From positions 7,936,001 to 8,000,000 of the forward strand of contig NZ_CP108394.1 in the NCBI RefSeq assembly GCF_041435215.1: a stretch of 64,000 nucleotides of DNA, given 5' to 3'. Position 1 is the first letter of the stretch. Each line of letters begins with the position of its first letter. Origin of the DNA: Streptomyces sp. NBC_01314. Its GTDB lineage: Bacteria > Actinomycetota > Actinomycetes > Streptomycetales > Streptomycetaceae. Below, piece by piece: positions 20,170 to 29,532 of this stretch. Both the position numbers and the translations under genes were made by a program. The notes beneath the pieces are model-generated. The model was not told where the DNA came from and searched no databases. It saw nothing but the letters and a program-made list of their open reading frames with translations.

Positions 20170-20416
20170 GGGCCCAGGCTAACCGGCGTTCGCGCGGCGG
20201 CAAGGGTCCTCCATAATGGCTGGTCGGTCACACTGGCCAAATTTTCACGCCACTGACAGAAGCAGTTGTGAAAGTGACTGATAATTTGTGGTCGCTGTGT
20301 GGAGGCCGGAAGGCTGGGGGAACAGGGGGCTCACGGCCGCGAGTGTGGCGGCTGTGGCCGTCCACACGGGCGATGCCAAGTGGGGAGGGGGGACAGTCTT
20401 GACCGCTGTCCTTTGT

Positions 20417-20442
20417 CGACCGGGAGTCACGTCTCCCGGTCG
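20417..20442. promoter_or_regulatory. Palindrome CGACCGGGAG-TCACGT-CTCCCGGTCG
   Basis: Perfect 10-bp arms around TCACGT, 90 bp upstream of the PBP start codon. It could be an operator or an mRNA leader hairpin. Confidence 0.4.
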
Positions 20443-20446
20443 CATG

Positions 20447-20509
20447 GTTGCCGTGCGTGGGCGAAAGGTTGCCGCGCACCGCAGAATCGTTGCCGCGCAT
20501 CGCTCGGGC
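20447..20509. repeat. 21-bp tandem repeat, three copies, in the PBP leader
   Basis: Copies start at 20447, 20468 and 20489, each beginning GTTGCCGYGC. The period is a multiple of three, but the preferred start codon lies downstream, so it is probably untranslated. Confidence 0.6.
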
Positions 20510-20531
20510 CGCCCGTTCGAGGGAGCCCGCC

Positions 20532-22772
20532 GTGACTAGTGCGGGAAACGCGACCGGGTCCGAGTCCGAGGACGAGGGCCGCGCGCGCCGTCGACGTGCC
20601 CCGGCGCAGGAGCGGGCGGAGGAGGTACGGGAGTCCGACCTCACGATGCAGTTGAAGCTTCCCCCTGCCCCGGCGGACGAGACCATGCAGCTGCGGCTGC
20701 CCGAGCCGGGCATGTTCGAGAGCCCGCAGGAGCAGTCGAAGCCGGGGGGAAGGGGTCGGCGCAAGGCGCCCAGGCCGTCTGTTCTGGCCAGATTCACCGC
20801 CGTCGCCGGCTCGCGGCTGGCCCCTTTCGCCCCGTTCGCCAGCCGGCTGCGTCCGGAGTACCCGCGCCCGGGCCGCACCGACTGGCGGCGCTGGGTGCCG
20901 TCCTGGCGGCAGTCGCTGGGAGCCGTCGGTCTGGCCGTGGGCGCCAGCGGCATGTTGCTCACCGCCGCCTACGCCGCCACGGACATACCGGACGACCTCA
21001 ACACCTTCGCGACCCAGCAGGACAATGTGTACTTCTGGTCCGACGGCACCCCCATGGCCCGTACCGGCTGGGTGCGGCGTCAGGCGATGCCGCTGAAGGA
21101 CGTCCCCGAGGACGTGCGCTGGGCGGTTCTCGCGGCGGAGAACGCGAGCTTCTACTCCGACCCCGGCATCTCCGTCAGCGGCATCACCCGCGCCCTGGTG
21201 CGCACCGTGGGCGAGGGCGACACCCAGGGCGGCTCGACGATCACCCAGCAGTACGTCAAGAACGTCTACCTGTCCCAGGACCGCTCGCTCGGCCGCAAGT
21301 TCGACGAGGCGATGATCGCCCTCAAGCTCGACAACAAGATGAGCAAGGACAAGATCCTTGAGGGGTACCTCAACACCAGCTGGTTCGGGCGCGGCACCTA
21401 CGGCATCCAGCGGGCGTCCCAGGCGTACTACGGCAAGGACGTCAGCGACCTGAACGTCAGCGAGGCCGCGGTCCTCGCCTCCCTCCTCAAGGGGGCGGGC
21501 CTCTACGACCCCTCCCTCGGCAAGGCCAACCACGAGCGGACGGTCGAACGCTGGGAGTGGATCCTGGACCGGATGGTGGACATCGGGAAACTGTCCAAGG
21601 CCGAGCGCGCCACGTACACGAAGTTCCCCGAGCCGATCCAACAGTCCAACCAGTACGACACCGGCAAGCAGAGCGACTACCTGGTGCGACTGGCCTCCCA
21701 GTACGCGAAGAAGGCCGCGAACGTCACCGACCAGGAGTTCGACCGGGGTGGCTACCAGATCTACACGACCTTCGACAAGGACCGGCAGACCGAGCTGACC
21801 GACGCCGTCACCAAGGCGCGCAAGGACGTGCGCAAGGACGATCCGAAGAAGGCGAAGAGCGCCCACTTCGGAGCCTCCTCGGTCGACGCCGACGGGCGGA
21901 TCCTCGCCGTCTACGGCGGCCCCGACCACCGTAAACAGGGCTTCAACGAGTCGAACGCGACCACCGTCCCGTCCGGGTCGGCCTTCCTGCCGTTCGTCTA
22001 CGCGGCCGGCCTGGAACACGGCGTCGTCAAGGAACGCGGCGGCGAGGCTACACCTGTAACCCCGGCGACGGTCTACGACGGCAACGACGCAGTCCCGGTG
22101 ACCACCCCCGAGGGGCCATACTGGGACCGGGACGGCGATCAGGTCTCCGCCCACAACGACGGCAAGAAGTCCTGGGGCCCGATCACCCTGCACGACGCGC
22201 TCGCCGGATCGGTGAACACACCGTTCATGCAGCTCGGCATGGACACCGGGCTGGGCAGGGTGCGGGCCACCGCCGAGGCGGCCGGACTGCTCTCCTCCAG
22301 CCTCGGGGCCCAGGTGCCCGCACTGTCCGTGGGCAGCGCCACGCCCAGCGCGATCCGTATGGCCAGCGGCTACAGCACCTTCGCCGCCCAGGGCAGGCAC
22401 ACCGAGCCGTACTCCGTGCGGAAGGTGACCCACAACGGGTCCAAGGTCGCCCTGAACAACCCGAAGCCGAAGCGCGCGGTGGGCGCCGAGGTGGCTGCCG
22501 AGGTCACCTCGGCCCTCACGGACGCCTACCGTGCCGACCACCCCACCTCGCCAGGCGCCGCCTCCTTCGAGGTGGCCGCCAAGGGCGGAACCACACAGAA
22601 CGACAAGGCCGCCTGGTACGTCGGAACGGCGAAGGACGTGTCGACCGCCGTCGTCGTCTACCGCATCGACCTCGCCAAGAGCCTGGAGCCGCTACGGCTC
22701 GACGGGATCGCCGGAACGCCCAACGCCGGAATCCCCTACGACATCTGGTCCAGTGCGATGAGTATCGGCTGA
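20532..22772 (+). CDS. Class A PBP-like transglycosylase with degenerate transpeptidase
   Basis: A 746-aa membrane protein of peptidoglycan synthesis. It has a charged cytoplasmic tail of about 130 residues, one membrane helix (LGAVGLAVGASGMLLTAAYA), and a GT51 glycosyltransferase domain (AVLAAENASFYSDPG, GGSTITQQYVKN, GYLNTSWFGRGTYGIQ). In the transpeptidase-like domain, SVN and KGGT correspond to the second and third motifs, but the expected SxxK reads SAFL (VPSGSAFLPFVYAAG), so the catalytic lysine is absent. It is probably an active polymerase with an inactive or structural transpeptidase. The start is GTG 20532 with GAGGGA upstream; an ATG 28 codons earlier lies in the 21-bp repeat. Confidence 0.85.
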   Translation: MTSAGNATGSESEDEGRARRRRAPAQERAEEVRESDLTMQLKLPPAPADETMQLRLPEPGMFESPQEQSKPGGRGRRKAPRPSVLARFTAVAGSRLAPFAPFASRLRPEYPRPGRTDWRRWVPSWRQSLGAVGLAVGASGMLLTAAYAATDIPDDLNTFATQQDNVYFWSDGTPMARTGWVRRQAMPLKDVPEDVRWAVLAAENASFYSDPGISVSGITRALVRTVGEGDTQGGSTITQQYVKNVYLSQDRSLGRKFDEAMIALKLDNKMSKDKILEGYLNTSWFGRGTYGIQRASQAYYGKDVSDLNVSEAAVLASLLKGAGLYDPSLGKANHERTVERWEWILDRMVDIGKLSKAERATYTKFPEPIQQSNQYDTGKQSDYLVRLASQYAKKAANVTDQEFDRGGYQIYTTFDKDRQTELTDAVTKARKDVRKDDPKKAKSAHFGASSVDADGRILAVYGGPDHRKQGFNESNATTVPSGSAFLPFVYAAGLEHGVVKERGGEATPVTPATVYDGNDAVPVTTPEGPYWDRDGDQVSAHNDGKKSWGPITLHDALAGSVNTPFMQLGMDTGLGRVRATAEAAGLLSSSLGAQVPALSVGSATPSAIRMASGYSTFAAQGRHTEPYSVRKVTHNGSKVALNNPKPKRAVGAEVAAEVTSALTDAYRADHPTSPGAASFEVAAKGGTTQNDKAAWYVGTAKDVSTAVVVYRIDLAKSLEPLRLDGIAGTPNAGIPYDIWSSAMSIG

Positions 22773-22819
22773 CCACCGATGAGCACCCGGACCCGCCACC
22801 CTCGCAGAATGAGCCGTAC

Positions 22820-24103
22820 ATGAACCCTGCCAGCAAGCCGCACAAGGGCCACCGTCGCAAGGCGCGCCCGCCGCGCCGCACCACGCGCCCGCAGTTCCTG
22901 ACGGTGGCCGCGCTCCTCGTGCTCGCCTCGCTGGTCGGCGGCTACATGGTGCTGAACCGTTCGGTCGGCACCACGCCGACCGCCTCGTCGGCCGGCAGTG
23001 GGAACAAGTCCACGAAGAACTCGGAACCGCAGTGGGACGGCAAGACCAAGGTCATCGGGGACGGCTCGACCTCCTACACCGGCCCGCAGAAGGGGCGCCT
23101 GAAGGCCGTACCGCTCAAGAAGGGTGAGAAGCCCCCGCAGTTCGTCGTCTTCTCCTGGGACGGCGCGCTCGCCGGCGACGACAACCTGTTCCAGCACTAC
23201 CAGGAACTGGCGAAGAAGTACGACGCCCACATGACGTTCTTCCTCACCGGCATCTACCTGCTGCCCAAGGAGAAGCGGGACCTCTACAGCCCGCCCCAGC
23301 ACGACAAGGGCGCCGCGGCGATCAGCTATCCCACCGACGAGCACATCCGCACCACGCTGGACCAGCTCGGCAAGGCGTGGGAAGAGGGCAACGAGATAGG
23401 CACCCACTTCAACGGCCACTTCTGCGGGCCGAAGGGCGGCGGTGACTGGAGCGTCGCGGAGTGGAAGCAGGAGATCAAGGAGTTCAACAACTTCGTCGCC
23501 AACTGGAAGACCAACACCGGCGATACCGACCTCGACCCGCTGCCCTTCAGCATCGACGCCATCAAGGGCGGACGCGCCCCCTGCCTGGAGGGTCAGGACA
23601 ACCTGCTGAAGGCGATCAAGGACTTCGGCTACCGCTACGACGCCAGCTCACCGGGCGCGTACCAGGTGTGGCCCGGCAAGAAGAACGGCGTCTGGGACTT
23701 CCCGCTGCAGATGCTCCCGTACAACGACGAGTACCAGGCGCTGTCGATGGACTTCAACTTCCTCTACAACCAGTCCGACGGCCAGACCCAGGGCGACCCG
23801 GCCAAGTTCCCGGCCTGGCAGCAGGAGACCATCGACACCTACATGGCCGGCTTCAACCGCGTGTACTACGGCAGCCGGGCACCCCTGCTCATCGGCAACC
23901 ACTTCGAGCAGTGGAACGGCGGCATCTACATGAACGCCGTCGACGAGGTCATCAAGAACGTGTGCGTGAAGAAGGACGTGAAGTGCGTGTCCTTCGACGA
24001 ACTGGCCGACTGGATGGACGTCCAGACACCGGAGACCCTGGCGAACCTGCGCGGACTCGACCCGGCCCAGGCACCGGCCGACTGGGCGTCGGTCGTGAAA
24101 TAG
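22820..24103 (+). CDS. Membrane-anchored polysaccharide deacetylase-like protein
   Basis: A 427-aa protein with a basic N-terminus, one signal-anchor helix (LTVAALLVLASLVGGYMVL), a Ser/Thr-rich stalk and a NodB-like domain. The metal triad appears as SWDGALAGDD (first motif, D in place of DD) and GTHFNGHFCG (H-x3-H). RAPCLEGQD may be the third motif. The role is inferred to be trimming acetyl groups from cell-wall glycan. It starts 47 bp after the PBP-like gene, so they are probably cotranscribed. The degenerate first motif leaves activity uncertain. Confidence 0.78.
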   Translation: MNPASKPHKGHRRKARPPRRTTRPQFLTVAALLVLASLVGGYMVLNRSVGTTPTASSAGSGNKSTKNSEPQWDGKTKVIGDGSTSYTGPQKGRLKAVPLKKGEKPPQFVVFSWDGALAGDDNLFQHYQELAKKYDAHMTFFLTGIYLLPKEKRDLYSPPQHDKGAAAISYPTDEHIRTTLDQLGKAWEEGNEIGTHFNGHFCGPKGGGDWSVAEWKQEIKEFNNFVANWKTNTGDTDLDPLPFSIDAIKGGRAPCLEGQDNLLKAIKDFGYRYDASSPGAYQVWPGKKNGVWDFPLQMLPYNDEYQALSMDFNFLYNQSDGQTQGDPAKFPAWQQETIDTYMAGFNRVYYGSRAPLLIGNHFEQWNGGIYMNAVDEVIKNVCVKKDVKCVSFDELADWMDVQTPETLANLRGLDPAQAPADWASVVK

Positions 24104-24219
24104 GCGCACAGATACCCATGTTGCGTACTTGTTATTCCCCCTGACTTCTCTCTACTTGAGGAGGTCATGTAAAGATTCGTCTCTCGGGTAAGACCAACCC
24201 GGGGTCAAGGAGATTCCCA

Positions 24220-25362
24220 GTGAGATCAAGGACGTTGAGCCTCGCAGGCTCGACACTCACGGCAGCCGTGCTGGCCTCCGCACTGCTGCCCGTCGCCGCC
24301 GCGAACGCCGCCGCGTCGACGCCCAAGGTCACGAGCGCCACCAAGGACGCCTTCGGTCGCGTCGCGGACAACGTGCTCACCGACCGCACGGCCGTCCTGC
24401 TCGGCAGCAAGGCCGCCCGCAAGTCGCTGACGCCCACCGGCGGCGTCAAGCTGTCCTCCGGCCAGAAGAAGGCCGAGGACGGCAAGCTGAGCGCCCTGAA
24501 GGGCACCAAGTCCCGCCTGGCCGACCTGGGTGAGGCCTACACCTCGGCCGACACCAAGGTCACTGTCGACAGTGCCAAGGTCAAGGGCCAGAAGGCCACG
24601 GTCAAGGTCACCGAGACCACGACCCTCAAGTACAAGAAGATACGTGGCGACGAGCCCGCCTCCACGGGCTTCGACGCGCACCACGTGCTGACCTTCGCCG
24701 CGCAGGCGGACGGCACCTGGCAGCTGACCGCGATGCGCTCCACGGACGGCGGCGCCCCTCGCATCAACGAGCCCGCGGCCCCGGCGGCGGACGCCAAACT
24801 GAGCCGCACGCCGATGGCCATCATCAGCGCGCCCAAGGCGGCCACCACGCCCAACCCGGTGGCCAAGCCGAAGACGCTCACGGGCGGCGCGTACAACTAC
24901 AACGCGATGGCGACGTACACCGAGAAGTACTGGAAGAACTACAACTCGGCGTACCGCAAGTACAACTCGGCGGGCGGTGACTGCACCAACTACCTCAGCC
25001 AGGGTCTCCTGGCGGGTGGCTGGAAGCAGATCTCCACGGTGACGCCAGAGGAGTACGACACCTGGTACTACGCGTCGAACGGTACGGCCGACGCCTGGAT
25101 CGGCGTCAACGAGTGGTCCTGGTTCACCCAGACCGCCAAGCGGACCACCGCGCTCGCGAACGTCTACCAGATGGACATCGGCGACGTGCTGCAGGTCGAC
25201 TTCAACAAGGACGGCGTCAAGGACCACTCCATGATGACGACCTACCGCAGCTCCAGCGGTGTCCCGTACCTGACCTACCACGACGCGGACACCTACCGCC
25301 GTTCGGTCGCGAGCATCATCGCCTCGTACCCGAGCGCGAACTACTACGCGTACCGCACCTGA
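24220..25362 (+). CDS. Secreted amidase-domain protein (amidase_6 type)
   Basis: A 380-aa protein with a clear signal peptide (LAGSTLTAAVLASALLPVAA, cleavage near ANAAA). The C-terminal catalytic region begins YNYNAMATYTEKYW and contains GGDCTNYLSQGL with the candidate nucleophile Cys, then DFNKDGVKDHSMMTTY and LTYHDADTYRRS with candidate His residues, the pattern of the amidase_6 (papain-like) family. It is likely a cell-wall or peptide amidase outside the cell. The start is GTG with AAGGAG about 7 bp upstream. Confidence 0.82.
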   Translation: MRSRTLSLAGSTLTAAVLASALLPVAAANAAASTPKVTSATKDAFGRVADNVLTDRTAVLLGSKAARKSLTPTGGVKLSSGQKKAEDGKLSALKGTKSRLADLGEAYTSADTKVTVDSAKVKGQKATVKVTETTTLKYKKIRGDEPASTGFDAHHVLTFAAQADGTWQLTAMRSTDGGAPRINEPAAPAADAKLSRTPMAIISAPKAATTPNPVAKPKTLTGGAYNYNAMATYTEKYWKNYNSAYRKYNSAGGDCTNYLSQGLLAGGWKQISTVTPEEYDTWYYASNGTADAWIGVNEWSWFTQTAKRTTALANVYQMDIGDVLQVDFNKDGVKDHSMMTTYRSSSGVPYLTYHDADTYRRSVASIIASYPSANYYAYRT

Positions 25363-25390
25363 TCCCCGGGCTCTTGGGCCCGACCAGGTG

Positions 25391-26035
25391 TCAGCCGGCG
25401 CCCTTCCCGTCCGTCCCGGATCCCGATCCGGATTCCGGTTGGGGGAGGGCGTCGGCCCGTTCCAGCTTCGCCATCCCCACACCGGCCTTGCGCCGCGTCT
25501 CGCGCTCCGACTCCTGCGGGTGGCGGGATCGCCAGTACGGGTTGTCGTGCGGCAGCGCGGTACCGACTCTGCCGTACATCCCGAACGTCATCAGCAGGAT
25601 GCCGACGACAAAGCTGAACAGGACGTTCTCGATGCGGAACGCCAGGAAGTTGGAGTCGGTGTCCAGCAGGGCCATGTTGGCGAAGCCGCTCAGGATGAAC
25701 AGGACGCCCAGTGTCATGTTCAGCGTGGAGGCGAAGTTGCCGCCGATCGCTGCGCCGACGAGCAGCAGCACGCCCACGGCGATCGACAGGACGCTCAGCG
25801 TGCCGTTGGTGTTCAGCCCCACGACCTCGTCGCCGTGGGTGTCGAACCAGCCCACCTTGTCGACGAGGCCCAGGATGCCGAAGACGAGCAGGAACAGACC
25901 CATCAGGCCCGCCCCGAACCGGTAGACCCTGCTGAGACGGTGGTCGACCGGCAGGTGTTCGTCGATCCTGATCCGCCGCCGGGGACTCCCTTGCCGGCCC
26001 TTCGGACGCACCGTGTGCGTGGCGTGCGTGGCCAT
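25391..26035 (-). CDS. DUF4383 membrane protein
   Basis: A 214-aa protein with four hydrophobic helices between about residues 40 and 165 (GAGLMGLFLLVFGILGLVDK, LSVLSIAVGVLLLVGAAIGG, MTLGVLFILSGFANM, VLFSFVVGILLMTFGMYGRV) and charged ends. DUF4383 proteins are common in actinomycetes and uncharacterised. The HPQESERETRRKAG cytoplasmic tail is Gly/Ser-rich at its end. The start is ATG 26035. Confidence 0.83.
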   Translation of the reverse strand: MATHATHTVRPKGRQGSPRRRIRIDEHLPVDHRLSRVYRFGAGLMGLFLLVFGILGLVDKVGWFDTHGDEVVGLNTNGTLSVLSIAVGVLLLVGAAIGGNFASTLNMTLGVLFILSGFANMALLDTDSNFLAFRIENVLFSFVVGILLMTFGMYGRVGTALPHDNPYWRSRHPQESERETRRKAGVGMAKLERADALPQPESGSGSGTDGKGAG

Positions 26036-26177
26036 GTCCGCCTCCCATCGGGTGTGAGCGGAGGCCTGCGTACCCCTTCAGCATCCGCCGGGGGGCTCCA
26101 CCGGGCAACCCAGTGACCCCGGGGGGCCCGGCCGGGCACCTCTGGCCCGCGACCCCGGCCCGGGAGGGGCGGGCGCC

Positions 26178-27908
26178 TCAGGTGGCGCCCGCGCCGCGCT
26201 CCTTGCGGATCAGGTCGACCACACGGGCCACGTTCTGCCGTACGGCCTCGGTCTCGGTCAGGAAATGCCAGTAGTCGGGGTGGCGCCCCTCCAGTGCGGC
26301 GATCGCGCGGTCCAGACGGCCCACCGAGTCGTCCAGCGGGCGGGCGTGGCGCGGGTCGGGGGTGGAGCGGCCGGTCATGGCCAGGCGCTGGGCGTCCCGG
26401 AGGGCGAACCGGGTCCGGTCGATCTCCTGCTGGGGGTCCTTCTGCACGGCGTTCAGCCGACGCAGCCGGTCGCCGGCCGCCGAGACCTCCTCGTCGGTGT
26501 GGTTCAGCAGCGCGCGTGCGGTCGACAGCAGCGAGGTCGCGTCCGGCCAGCGCTGGGCGTCCCGCGCGGCCCGCGCCTCGCGCAGCTTCAGCTGGGCCTG
26601 CTCGACGTCCCGCGCGGCCTGGTCCGGCACCTGCTGGAGATCCTGCCAGCAGGCCGCCACGAACCGCCGCCGCAGCTCGCTCAGCACCTGCGGCACCTGC
26701 CCCGCCCGGGTGCCCAGCGCCTCCGCGCGGGTGCGCAGCGACACCAGCCGGTGGTCGATCTCGGCGGCCTTCTCCGGCAGCCGCTCGGCCTCCGCCCGCA
26801 CCGCCTCCGCCTCACGCACGACCCGGTCGGCCCGCTCCAGCGTCTCCCGTACGCCGTGCTGACCCGCCCCCTGGTTCAGCTTGGTCAGCTCGGGCGCCAG
26901 GGCCGCGAGCCGGGCGGCGAGGTCGTCGGCCTTCAGCTGCGAACCCCGTACGGCGTCCAGGGCGTTGGAGGCTGCGAGCAGGCCCTGCCGGGCGCGCTCC
27001 ACCGCCGGGACCAGCCGGGCCAACTGGGTCTCGGCCGTGCCGAGCAGCGGTTCGAGCCCCTGGGCGAACCGGTCCAGCTCCTGCTTGACCCGCCCCAGCT
27101 CGTCCTTGGCGGCGGTCAGCTCGGTCCGGGCGCGGGCGGCGACGGAGGCCTCCAGGTCGTCCCGGTCCAGGTCGTGGGCGTCGACGGCGTTGATGTACTG
27201 GTGGCTGGCCTCGTCGATCCGCCGTCCCAGCGCCTCGAAGCCGTCGGCCGCCCGGCGGGCGCCGGGGGAGTCGTCCACCGCCGTGATCGTCTCTATCGAG
27301 ATCCGCAGGTCGCGCTGCGCGGTGTCCAGCTCGTAGAACGCGGCGGCCGCCGCGTCCTTCGCGGCCTGTGCCTCGGCCCGCTGCCCCTCCGCCCGCCCCC
27401 CGAACCACCGCCGGGTCCCGCCTCCGGCGAAGGCGGCGGGCAGCACCAGCACGGCGAGCAGAGGCAGGGCGAGCAGGACGACCGCGTCCCGACCGGCGGA
27501 ACGACGAAGGGGCCGCCGGGCTCTGCGGGGCCGGGGAGCGGGGTTCCGGAGCCGAGGTGCGGGGCTGTCGGGCGGCTGCGGCGCGCGGCTGTCGGGCGGA
27601 TGTGGCGCCGGGCTGCCCGACGGCCGCGTGGCAGGACCGCCCGCCGGCCGTGGTGCCGAGGTGTCCGATGACCACGGCCCGAGGCCGCCAGAGGGCCGGG
27701 AACCAGGGGCTCCGAGGCTGCCCGGCGCTGGTGGTGCGGGGTTCTCCGTCGGCCGCGGCACGAGACCGCCCGAGGGCAGCGACCCGGGAGGCCCGAGGCT
27801 GTCCGGCGGTCGTGGCGTGGGCTCGTCGGCTGGTCGTGGTGCACGGCTGTGGGGTTGTCGTGCGCTCGGCACCATCGGTGTGTACGGCTCTGCAGGTGTC
27901 GCCGTCAC
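26178..27908 (-). CDS. Pro-rich, single-TM, long coiled-coil protein
   Basis: About 576 aa, family not recognised. The N-terminal 130 residues are a low-complexity Pro/Ser/Gly/Arg region. One membrane helix follows (AVVLLALPLLAVLVLPAAFA), then about 400 residues of Ala/Glu/Arg-rich helix with heptad character (for example AKDELGRVKQELDRFAQGLE and AEAVRAEAERLPEKAAEI), so a long extracytoplasmic coiled coil is likely. I prefer GTG 27908, which has GGGAG about 6 bp upstream; ATGs at 27929 and 27956 are in frame with poor spacing. Structural or division-related roles are possible but unproven. Confidence 0.7.
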   Translation of the reverse strand: MTATPAEPYTPMVPSARQPHSRAPRPADEPTPRPPDSLGPPGSLPSGGLVPRPTENPAPPAPGSLGAPGSRPSGGLGPWSSDTSAPRPAGGPATRPSGSPAPHPPDSRAPQPPDSPAPRLRNPAPRPRRARRPLRRSAGRDAVVLLALPLLAVLVLPAAFAGGGTRRWFGGRAEGQRAEAQAAKDAAAAAFYELDTAQRDLRISIETITAVDDSPGARRAADGFEALGRRIDEASHQYINAVDAHDLDRDDLEASVAARARTELTAAKDELGRVKQELDRFAQGLEPLLGTAETQLARLVPAVERARQGLLAASNALDAVRGSQLKADDLAARLAALAPELTKLNQGAGQHGVRETLERADRVVREAEAVRAEAERLPEKAAEIDHRLVSLRTRAEALGTRAGQVPQVLSELRRRFVAACWQDLQQVPDQAARDVEQAQLKLREARAARDAQRWPDATSLLSTARALLNHTDEEVSAAGDRLRRLNAVQKDPQQEIDRTRFALRDAQRLAMTGRSTPDPRHARPLDDSVGRLDRAIAALEGRHPDYWHFLTETEAVRQNVARVVDLIRKERGAGAT

Positions 27909-28007
27909 TTCCCTCTCCCGTGCTGTCATCCACCCTGACCGGTGCCATTCTCCCACCGGTCAAGGACGAAAACACGGGGCGATCGGTTCGAGCTTCCCGG
28001 ACGGTTC

Positions 28008-28793
28008 TCAGTCCAGGTTCCGTACCTTCACCGAGCCGTCCTCGGTGTGGGCGGTCACCACATGGGAGCTGTCCTCGTCACGGGGCACCGACACCTCCAC
28101 GGAACCGTCCTCGCTGCCGGTCTCCACCCGGTACGACGTGTCACGCGGCAGCCCGATGCTGATCGAGCCGTCGTCGCTGCGGGACTCCACCAGGTCCGGT
28201 ACGACGCCGAGTTCGAGCTTGACCGAACCGTCCTTCGTGCTCACCCTGACGCTCCGCGACTCGACCCCGAGCGCCCGCACCGAACCGTCGTCGGTGTGCA
28301 GCTCCAGCGGCCCGGTGGAGTCACTGACCCGCACCCCACCATCGGCCGAACGGACCTCCAGCGGCTCCGCGAAGCCCTTCGCGGTCACACTCCCGTCGTC
28401 GCTCCGCACGGCGACGGCTACCCCGCGCGGCACCTCGATGCGGTGCTTGGCCGCGCAGTCGGCGACCATGCCCGAGCACTCCAGCCGCAGCTTCAGCCGG
28501 TCGTCCTTCATCTCCCACGTCACCCGGGGAGTCCCGCCGACCATGACCCGCCCCTCGAACCACCGGGTCACCTCGACCTCGTCCACGTCCGCCGAGACCA
28601 GTTCGAGTGCGGAGTCGTCCGAGTCGACCGTGAGCGTCCGGCCCTCCAGGGCGAAGCTCCGGTGCTCGGGGTCCCGGTCCTCCCCGGCGTCCGCCCCGCA
28701 CGCGGCGACGGACGCCATGAGCGCGACGGCGAGGCCGGCGACGGCCACCGCTCCCATGCGTGACCTGCGAGCCGTACGAGCCGTGCGTGCCAT
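28008..28793 (-). CDS. DUF4097-type lipoprotein with DGSV repeats
   Basis: A 261-aa secreted lipoprotein: a basic N-terminus, hydrophobic stretch and lipobox SVAAC with Cys near residue 32. The mature part is a right-handed repeat of beta strands with recurring DDGSV/DGSV turns (DDGSVTAKG, TDDGSVRAL, TKDGSVKLE, SDDGSISIG, SEDGSVEVS, TEDGSVKVR), as in DUF4097 adhesin-like domains. It is likely anchored on the outer face of the membrane; the ligand is unknown. Confidence 0.83.
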   Translation of the reverse strand: MARTARTARRSRMGAVAVAGLAVALMASVAACGADAGEDRDPEHRSFALEGRTLTVDSDDSALELVSADVDEVEVTRWFEGRVMVGGTPRVTWEMKDDRLKLRLECSGMVADCAAKHRIEVPRGVAVAVRSDDGSVTAKGFAEPLEVRSADGGVRVSDSTGPLELHTDDGSVRALGVESRSVRVSTKDGSVKLELGVVPDLVESRSDDGSISIGLPRDTSYRVETGSEDGSVEVSVPRDEDSSHVVTAHTEDGSVKVRNLD

Positions 28794-28946
28794 GGCGATC
28801 TCCCCTGTCGTCCGTTGTGCTCCGACCGTACGGAGCCGGCGTCTTGAGGGGGATCCGGGCCGCTCCCGGAACAGGGGTGGGGATAACCCCCGACTATCGG
28901 TTTGCCGGGCACTCCCTCGCGCGATGTAGGCTGTCGACTCGTACTC

Positions 28947-29018
<72 letters not shown>

Positions 29019-29030
29019 CCGAGACGAAGA

Positions 29031-29056
29031 CCCCGGCCGATCACGGCCGGGGTTTT
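29031..29056 (+). terminator. Intrinsic terminator after tRNA-Val
   Basis: CCCCGGCCG (29031-29039), loop ATCA, CGGCCGGGG (29044-29052), then TTTT. A textbook rho-independent terminator; it may also stop the facing minus-strand gene that ends at 29061. Confidence 0.9.
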
Positions 29057-29060
29057 CGCG

Positions 29061-29387
29061 TCAGGAGTCCCGGGTGTGTTTCAGGCGGGTGCGGGCCTCG
29101 ACCTTCTCCTCGGTGGCGAGCTCCGCCCAGAAGCGGTGGCAGCTCACGAACACCGCCAGTTCCCGCTCGCGCTCCCGGAGCTTCTCCACCTCTGCCTGCT
29201 CGTCGGGGGTCCAGCCCGGGGAGGCGGGGCGCTCGACCTTCCGCCAGCCGTAGTCGTCGCTGAAGGCGTCCAGGGGTTCGACCGACCAGGGCAGTCGCTT
29301 CAGCAGCTCCAGGAGCTCGGCCCGGACCTGATGCAGCTCCTCCTGACCGGCGAGGAGGTCACTGGGAAAGTCATAGGTCTTGGCCAC
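29061..29387 (-). CDS. Conserved actinomycete protein of unknown function, 108 aa
   Basis: A small soluble charged protein. MAKTYDFPSDLLAGQEELHQ opens two amphipathic helices, followed by the motif WSVEPLDAFSDDYGWRKVERP, a Pro-rich turn (SPGWTPDEQ) and a Glu/Arg-rich helix (VEKLRERERELAVFVSCHRFW). No catalytic motif is seen. The start is ATG 29387. It is next to tRNA-Val and divergent from the LysR gene, with no obvious functional link to either. Confidence 0.7.
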   Translation of the reverse strand: MAKTYDFPSDLLAGQEELHQVRAELLELLKRLPWSVEPLDAFSDDYGWRKVERPASPGWTPDEQAEVEKLRERERELAVFVSCHRFWAELATEEKVEARTRLKHTRDS

Positions 29388-29500
29388 CCGGCAATGGTAC
29401 GCCTGTTCGAATTTGGGATGCGAGTTCCTTCTGTCACTTCGGGCGCCGCTTCATTCGAATGGGCGGATGAGGGGAAGGGGGACCTTGAGGGAGTGGCTCT

Positions 29501-29522
29501 TACCCAAGCTGCACCTTGGGTA
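29501..29522. promoter_or_regulatory. LysR-type operator TACCCAAG-N6-CTTGGGTA
   Basis: Perfect 8-bp arms spaced by 6 bp, ending 10 bp before the lysR start codon. A near-identical site lies upstream of the facing panE-like gene. Its position over the expected promoter or ribosome site fits autoregulation. Confidence 0.6.
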
Positions 29523-29532
29523 TCGTCGCTCC

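Larger units (their letters stand above)
20170..20531. other. Regulatory spacer between fmdB-like and PBP genes
   Basis: A 362-bp stretch. It holds TTTCAC/GTGAAA arms (20243-20248 and 20268-20273), a 10-bp-arm palindrome (20417-20442) and a 21-bp tandem repeat (20447-20509) just before the PBP start. An AT-rich segment with GATAAT near 20280 may contain a promoter. Confidence 0.45.

Noticed and set aside
20427..22541. A 704-aa minus-strand frame opposite the PBP gene
   Set aside because: It is antisense to intact glycosyltransferase motifs and has no ribosome site or domain signature.
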